A program made the translations under genes and the position numbers. DNA of 11,918 bases from SB15 sp964557285. GTDB taxonomy: Bacteria; Chloroflexota; Anaerolineae; Aggregatilineales; J027. Where the stretch lies: NCBI GenBank assembly GCA_964557285.1, contig CAZKZS010000136.1, positions 1 through 11,918 on the forward strand, written 5' to 3'. The notes under the pieces were generated by a model. The model was not told the DNA's origin and did not search any database. It was given only the letters and a program-made list of their open reading frames with translations. Shown piece by piece: positions 8,001 to 11,918 of the stretch; the first letter of the stretch is position 1, and each line of letters opens with the position of its first letter.

Positions 8001-8614
8001 ACGGGCTGGCCTTTTCGCTGGCCTATGTGGGGCGCGATTTGCTTCAGGCAGGGGATTATACACAGGCCGAAAAGCACTTTCTGGAATCACGGGCAATAGC
8101 TCAGCAGATTAACAGCCCCGGCGCGATAGGCCAGTCGTTAATGTACCTGACTGTTTTAAAACTCACCGAAGACAATTTTGCAGAAGCCCGTCGTTACTAT
8201 GAAGAAATTGCCCCATTTGTGGAAAAAGCCTCCACGATTCCCTGGTGGAACGCGCTGCATCAAAGCCTGCGGGGACTCATTCTCATTGGCGAAGGCAGGC
8301 CAGAGGACGCCCTGCCCCATCTGCTGAATGTTCTGAACGGCCAGAATCACCGCCAGAGCGCGGCTGCGCTGGCGCTGTGGGGACTCGCTCAGATTCAGGC
8401 TGTGCAGAATCAGGAGCAGGCAGTCATGCTTCTGTCTTATTTGCTCCACCGGGAGGGGATTGAATCCGCAGCGCTGTTTCAGCCTCACATCCGGGCACTG
8501 CTGGACAAATTACAGGTGGCGATGCCCGCCCAACCTTTCCGGCTCGCTTATGACCGGGGCAAGTCGATGACGCCGGAAATGATTCTACAGGAGACTTTGA
8601 ATGACCTTCGTTGA
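5018..8614 (+). CDS. Serine/threonine protein kinase fused to STAND (NB-ARC-like) ATPase and TPR array
   Basis: This is a 1198-residue cytoplasmic protein with no membrane segment visible. Residues 8-268 are a complete Hanks-type kinase: Gly loop GEGGMG (15-20), VAIK with Lys37, HRDIKPAN (129-136), DFG (149-151), SPE (175-177) and DIWSFGV. After a Pro/Thr-rich linker, FVGREEEL (308-315) opens a STAND/NB-ARC-like ATPase with P-loop GGMGKT (336-341), Walker B LLVLDN (405-410), ATSRERL (435-441) and GMPLAIELAAAW (504-515), then a winged-helix part (RHRSIRAVFDYSW). From about 720 a TPR region follows, with seven units of exactly 40 residues from about 800 to 1070 of the type xLxxxGxxxxxxGxYxxAxxxYxxA. 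Such proteins typically act as signal-responsive switches, with TPRs sensing a partner, the ATPase gating and the kinase giving output. The start is preceded by a weak AGGG 11 nt upstream. The 3' end overlaps obg by 14 bp. Confidence 0.92.
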   Translation: MNTIADRYEIHRLIGEGGMGDVYYGLDRDTDEPVAIKVLKNSLQTEPDQLERFAREGEALRQLNHPNIVKILATFEENGQHYIVMEYVSGGSLRDLLHQEKQLSLKTALKISLEIADALSRTHHLKIIHRDIKPANILLAEDGSPRLTDFGLAHLETVPAVTHSGVTLGTYAYLSPEAAQGEKLDARTDIWSFGVVLYEMLAGRRPFQADHTAPLLLDIMTKPVPDILQFRADIPAELVQLLNAMLQKDRDKRIPSARQVGAELEAILHGYENQWTRTATPPHDMTVIVTPSTPLPPRHNLPVQATAFVGREEELAEIRSLLTEPDCRLMTIVAQGGMGKTRLSIEAARAQLTHFENGVFFVPLAPLTSPDAIPAAIAEAVGFSFFGTDEPKVQLMNFLREKHMLLVLDNFEHVITGAPLISEILQVAPEVKVLATSRERLRLQGEWTLHLEGLKFPDYLTPEELSHYSALQLFVQSARRVQPDFTVTDENKKSMAQITQLVEGMPLAIELAAAWLEALPLSEIVQEIQKSIDFLETDMRDIPERHRSIRAVFDYSWQLLTEDEQEVFKRLSVFRGGFTREAAQEVAGASLRTLTTLVNKSLLRRHDRYEIHELLRQYAAEQCLKSYTQVRDSHSRYYLNFLASIQSRVMSADFLPVMQQVDVEMDNIRVAWDWAVEKQFEANITSAMISLYEIYETRSMYAEGVKRFGQAMEAFKNTPAYYKLRLYKTWLEMRLSDYYTAAQVAEESVTYFQETQQPEMAAFAAGMACYALMNMGDYDKAKTYGKMSIELRPETVPATAYANLGYVYYLTGEYEEACCWMEKSREVAEKSSIPFGLGFAYNNLGEILQVMGQFEEACELYEKAYNAFKKIHNRRGMAFTLNNIGGVYYFLGDTNRALENYRKAYELNKEIGDRTGIGHSLSALGNWHFQQGQYEQARAYYEQSLEIRRESCDQRAVADSLTDVGETLYVTGAFDRALTYHQEGLAIRREIGDQHGLAFSLAYVGRDLLQAGDYTQAEKHFLESRAIAQQINSPGAIGQSLMYLTVLKLTEDNFAEARRYYEEIAPFVEKASTIPWWNALHQSLRGLILIGEGRPEDALPHLLNVLNGQNHRQSAAALALWGLAQIQAVQNQEQAVMLLSYLLHREGIESAALFQPHIRALLDKLQVAMPAQPFRLAYDRGKSMTPEMILQETLNDLR
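8589..8593 (+). promoter_or_regulatory. Ribosome binding site for obg inside the kinase gene
   Basis: AGGAG lies 7 nt before the ATG at 8601, within the last codons of the kinase gene. It fixes the obg start and implies that obg is translated from the same mRNA as the kinase. Confidence 0.8.
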
Positions 8615-9863
8615 TGAAGCGACAATTTTTGTGCAAAGTGGCAAAGGCGGAAACGGCATGGTGACGTTCCGCCGGGAAAAATATGTGCCACGCGGCGGCC
8701 CCAGTGGGGGCGATGGGGGTAAAGGCGGGGATGTGATTTTTATCGCCAATCCCAAAATTAACACCCTATACCAGTTTAATCACAAAGCCCGTTTTGCCGC
8801 TGAAAACGGACATCCAGGCGGCAGCAGCAACAAAACGGGAGCATCTGGTGAGGATTTAGAAATTGAAGTTCCGGTAGGGACAATTATCCGGGACGCGGAA
8901 ACGGGCAAAGTGTATGCCGATTTATCCACGCCGGGGCAGCGTGTTGTGCTGCTAACCGGCGGGCGCGGTGGGCGTGGTAATGCGCGGTTTGCCACTTCCC
9001 GCAATCAAGCGCCGAGCATGGGCGAAAAAGGCGAACCCGGTCAGGAACTCTGGCTTAAATTGGAGTTGAAACTGCTGGCCGATGTCGGGCTGGTCGGGAT
9101 GCCCAACGTGGGAAAATCTACCCTGCTTTCCGTCATCTCCAATGCCCGCCCCAAAATTGCGGATTACCCCTTCACCACCCTTTCCCCCAATCTGGGAGTG
9201 GTTACGATGGGCTACCGCGATCTGGTGGCTGCCGATATTCCTGGCCTTATCGAAGGCGCGAGTCAGGGCGCGGGGTTGGGACATGCCTTTTTGCGACACA
9301 TCCAGCGCACCCGTCTGCTGGTGCATCTGGTCGATGGCACGGCTCAAAATCCGGTGGCTGATTTTAACCAGATTAACGCTGAACTTGCCCTATTTGACGA
9401 ACGCCTGAAAGACCGTCCGCAGTTGGTGGCGGTTAATAAAATGGATTTGCCCGACGCGCAGGAAAAATGGCCGCAGTTGGAACAGCAGTTCACCGCGCTG
9501 GGATATGAAGTGCTGGCAATTTCCGCCGCCACACAGCAGAATACGCAAAAACTGGTACAAAAACTGTTCCAGAAATTGGACGAACTGCCTGACCGGACGG
9601 AAGTGCTGGAAGAAGTTCCCATCTATGAGATGAGTCAGGATGTGGTGTTTAACGTGGAAAAGCTGGAAGACGGCGTATTCCGCGTAACAGGCAAACAAAT
9701 CGAGCGTGCCGTCAAAATGACCTACTGGGAGTTGGATGAGGCGGTTGCCCGTTTCCAGCGCATTTTGCAAACGCTGGGGATTTCCGCCGCGCTGGAAAAA
9801 CAGGGAGTCCGTGTGGGCGACACTGTGATTATCGGAGATACCGAACTGGAATGGGGCGAATAA
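8601..9863 (+). CDS. obg: Obg/CgtA GTPase (ribosome assembly and stress GTPase)
   Basis: The 420-residue product is a full-length Obg. Residues 1-158 are the Gly-rich Obg fold (SGKGGNGMVTFRREKYVPRGG, GGDGGKGGDV, GGRGGRGNARF). Residues about 160-335 are the G domain with G1 GMPNVGKST (166-174), switch I FTTLSPNLG (191-199), G3 DIPG (212-215), G4 NKMD (279-282) and G5 ISA (307-309). From about 345 to 419 there is an OCT-type C-terminal domain (FRVTGKQIERAVKMTYWE...GVRVGDTVIIGD). Obg binds the 50S subunit late in assembly, responds to (p)ppGpp and is usually essential. In many bacteria it sits with rplU/rpmA; here it follows a sensory kinase instead and overlaps that gene by 14 bp, so its translation should be coupled to the kinase. 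Nothing in the sequence suggests damage. Confidence 0.98.
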   Translation: MTFVDEATIFVQSGKGGNGMVTFRREKYVPRGGPSGGDGGKGGDVIFIANPKINTLYQFNHKARFAAENGHPGGSSNKTGASGEDLEIEVPVGTIIRDAETGKVYADLSTPGQRVVLLTGGRGGRGNARFATSRNQAPSMGEKGEPGQELWLKLELKLLADVGLVGMPNVGKSTLLSVISNARPKIADYPFTTLSPNLGVVTMGYRDLVAADIPGLIEGASQGAGLGHAFLRHIQRTRLLVHLVDGTAQNPVADFNQINAELALFDERLKDRPQLVAVNKMDLPDAQEKWPQLEQQFTALGYEVLAISAATQQNTQKLVQKLFQKLDELPDRTEVLEEVPIYEMSQDVVFNVEKLEDGVFRVTGKQIERAVKMTYWELDEAVARFQRILQTLGISAALEKQGVRVGDTVIIGDTELEWGE

Positions 9864-9936
9864 CCCGCCCCCTACGGAAAGGGCAGGCATCGCTCACTTC
9901 ATTCGCTTGTTCCTGCCCCTACAGTAGGGGCGTGGG
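9864..9936. repeat. Nested inverted repeat containing dispersed repeat copy 1
   Basis: Starting right after the obg stop, an outer arm CCCGCCCCCTAC (9864-9875) pairs imperfectly with GTAGGGGCGTGGG (9924-9936). Inside it GGGCAGG (9881-9887) pairs with CCTGCCC (9912-9918). A separate perfect hairpin CCCCTAC-a-GTAGGGG spans 9916-9930. The block 9881-9914 (GGGCAGGCATCGCTCAC, 4 variable bases, TTCGCTTGTTCCT) recurs at 11710-11743. The hairpin is not followed directly by a T-run, so it is not a classic intrinsic terminator, though it may protect or end the obg message. The GTAG next to G-rich arms recalls REP elements moved by RAYT transposases, which is inference. Confidence 0.75.
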
Positions 9937-9950
9937 TGATGTCCGTATAA

Positions 9951-10070
9951 TCAATTTTTTCGGGTAGGCTGATATTTTCTGAGGCGCAGTACCCTTTGAC
10001 CAGGTGTTTGTTTGCGGTCATTCAGGGTAATTTTAATGACATCGCCTTCTCTATCGTGTCGTATTTCCAT
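9951..10070 (-). pseudogene. Possible remnant of a small DUF2283-like gene
   Basis: A 39-residue minus-strand frame begins MEIRHDREGDVIKITLNDRK and is preceded by GGAG about 8-12 nt upstream (GGAGTGGGTGAG). The beginning resembles DUF2283 proteins, which open MKIxYDxEADxLYIxL and often partner RelE/DUF4258-like toxins, but the usual second half with an acidic strand and IEI motif is missing. It may be a decayed antitoxin-type gene or a chance frame. The 333-bp gap 9864-10196 otherwise holds only repeats and a promoter; no other gene was found in it. Confidence 0.25.
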
Positions 10071-10134
10071 CTCACCCACTCCGTCGCTATTTCTTCAGGA
10101 AAACTGTGATAATTTGCATCATTTTACCCATAAG

Positions 10135-10163
10135 TTGTGATTTCGCCTGCGGCGTTCCATAAT
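10135..10163 (+). promoter_or_regulatory. Predicted promoter for the PhoD-like phosphatase
   Basis: TTGTGA (10135-10140) and CATAAT (10158-10163, 5 of 6 to the -10 consensus) are 17 nt apart. Transcription would start near 10170, leaving AGGGAG and the GTG at 10197 in a short leader. This argues against the earlier in-frame GTG at 10137. No PHO-box-like direct repeat could be recognised with confidence. Confidence 0.45.
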
Positions 10164-10196
10164 TATCTTATCTTTTTGAACAGGGAGTTACGAACG

Positions 10197-11633
10197 GTGC
10201 GTAAACTTTTCCTTTTTATGCTTATTTTTACCCTGCTGACAGGTAGCTATGTGCTGGCGCAGGAGGAATCTGGCGGCCTTTCCATTTCTCACGGCCCCAT
10301 TAGCGGTGAAGTCAGCGATACGTCGGTGGTGCTGTGGGCGCGGGGTGGACAGGCAGGCAAAATCCGGTTTGAACTGGCCGACAATGACTCTTTTGATGAA
10401 GCCGTTGAAGCCGAAATTCTGGTTGATGAGAATACCGATTTTACGGGAGAATCGCGCTTTACCGACTTATCGCCGGATACAGACTATTTTTATCGGGTCA
10501 CGCTGGAAGCCGACGGCAAAACCAGCGAACCTCGGCAGGGAACATTCACCACTGCTCCGGCAGCAGATTCGGCGGCAGGCTTCCGCTTCCTGTTCGGGGC
10601 GTGTCTGGGCGGGCAGGGCTACTGCCGTGAACCCGAAACTGGCTGGCGTATTTTTGAAACCATGCTGAATCAAGACCCCGACTTTTTCCTGTTTACGGGG
10701 GATACCGTGTATTCGGACAGCGCCTGTCCATCGGAGGAAGGGAAAAATGTCCCCGGCGCGGAAGAAGTTGCCAATGACCTGACTTCTTATCGCGGGCGCT
10801 ACCGCTATCATCTTGAAGATGCTGCCTACAGCCAGTTTTTGTCACAAGTTCCGGTGTATGTCACCTGGGACGACCATGAAATTCTGGATAATTTTGGCGG
10901 GCAGGAACTGTTGAAATTTAACCCGGAGATGTTCAACGAAGGGCGGCAGGCTTTTTTTGAATACTGGCCGATTACGGGAACAGAAGCCGACCCCTATCAG
11001 CTTTATCGGCAGGTTAGCTACGGCGCAAATGCCGACTTTTTTATCCTGGATACCCGTTCCTACCGCGACCCTCTGGTGAATTGGGACCCCAGCCCGCGTA
11101 ATCTTCAGCATAAAACCATGCTTGGGGAAACCCAGATGACCTGGTTAAAGGACAGCCTGAGCAGTTCAAAATCCACCTGGAAATTTATCGTCAGCAGTGT
11201 GCCTCTGGCCTACCCGACAGGATTCCCACAGCCAGAAGTGGATGGGCGCGACAGTTGGGCAAACGGCGCTGACCGTTCCGGTTACGAAAATGAACTGATG
11301 CAGTTGCTGTTTTTCATCGAAACCCACGACATTGAAAATGTGGTTTTCCTCACAGGGGATGCCCACTGGCCGTATGCTATCAGCTTCGACCCGGACCGGG
11401 ACGGCGAACCCAATTTTTACGAGTTCAGCAACAGCCCCCTCAGCGCGATTCCTTTAGCGCCCGTCAACCCGGATTTGACCTTCAACCCGAATGTACTATA
11501 TGCAGAAGGCGAATTTCAGGGAACGCTGTTTAATTTTGGCGAAATTACGGTTGCAGAGGACGGCACGCTGACCTATAAAACCCTCGATATTGACGGTCAG
11601 GTGCGTTTTGAAGTAACTCTCGACCCCCGGTAA
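10197..11633 (+). CDS. Secreted PhoD-like phosphatase (alkaline phosphatase D family)
   Basis: From the GTG at 10197 the protein has 478 residues. AGGGAG (10182-10187) lies 9 nt upstream and a Sec-type signal peptide follows at once (basic RK, hydrophobic LFLFMLIFTLLTG, then VLA before QEE), which decides this start over a GTG 20 codons earlier. Residues about 28-120 form the PhoD N-terminal beta-sandwich (SHGPISGEVSDTSVVLWAR). The metallophosphatase core then shows FGAC (Cys136), FTGDTVY (Asp169, Tyr172), WDDHEILDN (224-232), ILDTRSYR (283-290) and LTGDAHW (Asp388, His390). These match the Fe/Ca ligand pattern known for PhoD, which hydrolyses phosphomonoesters and diesters such as teichoic acids. 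The signal lacks twin arginines, unlike Bacillus PhoD. The gene appears to be single and lies between two copies of a dispersed repeat. Substrate is unknown; a role in phosphate scavenging is likely. Confidence 0.9.
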   Translation: MRKLFLFMLIFTLLTGSYVLAQEESGGLSISHGPISGEVSDTSVVLWARGGQAGKIRFELADNDSFDEAVEAEILVDENTDFTGESRFTDLSPDTDYFYRVTLEADGKTSEPRQGTFTTAPAADSAAGFRFLFGACLGGQGYCREPETGWRIFETMLNQDPDFFLFTGDTVYSDSACPSEEGKNVPGAEEVANDLTSYRGRYRYHLEDAAYSQFLSQVPVYVTWDDHEILDNFGGQELLKFNPEMFNEGRQAFFEYWPITGTEADPYQLYRQVSYGANADFFILDTRSYRDPLVNWDPSPRNLQHKTMLGETQMTWLKDSLSSSKSTWKFIVSSVPLAYPTGFPQPEVDGRDSWANGADRSGYENELMQLLFFIETHDIENVVFLTGDAHWPYAISFDPDRDGEPNFYEFSNSPLSAIPLAPVNPDLTFNPNVLYAEGEFQGTLFNFGEITVAEDGTLTYKTLDIDGQVRFEVTLDPR

Positions 11634-11656
11634 TCCTGCTCAGAATACGAAGGATG

Positions 11657-11688
11657 GTAGGGACACGGCACTGCCGTGTCCCTCCTAC
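11657..11688. repeat. Long GTAG-type hairpin repeat downstream of the phosphatase gene
   Basis: GTAGGGACACGGCA (11657-11670), one base, then TGCCGTGTCCC (11672-11682) form an 11-bp perfect stem, with CTAC at 11685-11688 extending it after a 2-nt interruption. It starts 23 bp past the phosphatase stop. No T-tract follows, so I call it a repeat and not a terminator. Very similar hairpins (GTAGGGACACGGC...) are, from memory, abundant intergenic repeats in some cyanobacteria and Chloroflexota. Confidence 0.75.
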
Positions 11689-11709
11689 ACAATATTCATA
11701 GGAAGCATA

Positions 11710-11743
11710 GGGCAGGCATCGCTCACAAGGTTCGCTTGTTCCT
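11710..11743 (+). repeat. Dispersed repeat copy 2
   Basis: GGGCAGGCATCGCTCAC (11710-11726), aagg, TTCGCTTGTTCCT (11731-11743) matches 9881-9914 at all 30 flanking bases and differs at all four central bases. Both copies have the same orientation and lie downstream of a gene, flanking the phosphatase gene. The G-rich outer arms of copy 1 are only partly retained here (TACGCCCACC on the right). Confidence 0.8.
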
Positions 11744-11800
11744 ACGCCCACCTCTAACTATGAAGTCTTACCTTAATTTTACCCAAATTTAAATTAAAAA

Positions 11801-11917
11801 TTAACCTGTGATAAACCTTTCTTGAATTTCCTGTGCTATAGTAGACTGGAACGTGACATACTCCCCACGCCTGTGGGCGGGGGCATCTAACTTTAAGCGA
11901 AACGGCACGTCTTTGAG
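11801..11917 (-). CDS. C-terminal tail of a TnpB-like reading frame, entering from beyond the right edge (partial)
   Basis: On the minus strand the frame is open from the right edge to a TAA at 11803-11801, giving 38 residues that include LDAPAHRRGEYVT and end RFITG. The stretch LDAPAHRRGEYVT is encoded across the hairpin of the predicted element right end, which is how the 3' ends of tnpB genes in IS605-type elements often overlap their terminal structures. If the element tip is at about 11853, the last 17 codons are host flanking DNA that the frame runs into. The protein body is outside the window, so TnpB is inferred from the terminal structure and not from the RuvC domain. It could instead be a non-coding solo end. 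Confidence 0.4.
   Translation of the reverse strand, partial: LKDVPFRLKLDAPAHRRGEYVTFQSTIAQEIQERFITG
11834..11842 (+). promoter_or_regulatory. Possible extended -10 promoter pointing into the element end
   Basis: TGCTATAGT contains TATAGT (5 of 6 to the -10 consensus) preceded by TGn, the extended -10 form that can work without a -35. Transcription would begin near 11849 and read the hairpin antisense to the TnpB-like frame. The evidence is only this short motif. Confidence 0.25.
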
Positions 11918-11918
11918 G
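11853..11918 (-). mobile_element. Right end of an IS200/IS605-type element (partial)
   Basis: Reading the minus strand, CCCCCGCCCACAGGCGTGGGG folds as GGGG/CCCC and CGCC/GGCG stems with a small loop and one bulge (about 11863-11883). It is followed by AGTATGTCAC. Hairpin, GGAGNATGTCA and a terminal TCAC/TCAA tetranucleotide are the usual right-end layout of IS200/IS605 transposons cut by Y1 transposases. This would place the boundary near 11853 and the rest of the element to the right of the window. The left end and any tnpA are not visible, so completeness is unknown. Confidence 0.5.

Noticed and set aside
7688..8077. 129-codon minus-strand frame opposite the TPR region
   Set aside because: It mirrors the repeat coding pattern of the TPR units and has no start context or family resemblance.
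5018..8614. Avs-like antiphage STAND protein
   Set aside because: The N-terminal effector is a full Hanks kinase and the architecture is common among regulatory proteins; nothing specific links it to phage sensing.
9390..9890. 166-codon open frame antisense to obg on the minus strand
   Set aside because: It lies wholly opposite a highly conserved gene, has no recognisable domain or good ribosome binding site, and fits the usual shadow frame of codon-biased genes.
9937..9960. Intrinsic terminator for obg using the T-run at 9955-9960
   Set aside because: The nearest stable stem ends at 9930-9936, about 20 nt before the T-run, too far for a classic intrinsic terminator.
10137..10196. Earlier GTG start for the phosphatase
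   Set aside because: It would put 20 polar residues before a well-formed signal peptide and lies before the predicted transcription start.
9881..11743. CRISPR array
   Set aside because: There are only two copies of the repeat, about 1.8 kb apart with a gene between, and no regular spacers.

Overview
The window looks like part of a chromosome from a Chloroflexota bacterium, probably Anaerolineae-like. This is inferred from the style of its genes and not from a marker-gene search. The signs are a glycosyltransferase-39-type membrane protein with a soluble beta-rich tail, a Ser/Thr kinase fused to a STAND-type ATPase and long TPR array, a PhoD-like phosphatase, and GTAG-type hairpin repeats between genes. 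Base composition is near-balanced and genes are tightly packed, often overlapping by 4-14 bp. No rRNA, tRNA or CRISPR array was seen.

Layout. (1) 3-1696, plus strand: the 3' part of a GT39-like membrane glycosyltransferase, then a translationally coupled lipoprotein with a thioredoxin-like CxxC domain. (2) 1693-3446, minus strand: a two-gene cassette of an ABC/OLD-like AAA ATPase followed by a small TOPRIM-like protein. It converges on the lipoprotein gene with both stop codons sharing a TTAA. This is the most defence-like part of the window. The ATPase has Asn where the Walker A lysine should be, while its other ATPase motifs look normal. (3) 3539-4944, plus strand: a Tat-signal PGRP/amidase-2 peptidoglycan amidase followed by a GbsR/MarR-type regulator. 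(4) 5018-9863, plus strand: a 1198-residue kinase-STAND-TPR protein whose gene overlaps by 14 bp the gene for the ribosome-associated GTPase Obg. (5) 9864-10196: non-coding, with nested inverted repeats, a dispersed repeat, a weak minus-strand gene remnant and a good promoter for the next gene. (6) 10197-11633, plus strand: a secreted PhoD-like phosphatase. (7) 11634-11918: a long hairpin repeat, a second copy of the dispersed repeat, and at the right edge what looks like the right end of an IS200/IS605-type element with the tail of a TnpB-like reading frame on the minus strand.

How the genes work together. The amidase, lipoprotein, glycosyltransferase and phosphatase are all envelope or export functions. 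The kinase-STAND-TPR/Obg pair links a sensory protein to a ribosome assembly GTPase by translational coupling. The ATPase/TOPRIM pair resembles split OLD-type nuclease systems and is the best candidate for an under-described system, with the Walker A substitution as the point to test first. The right end of the window is a mobile-element landing zone.
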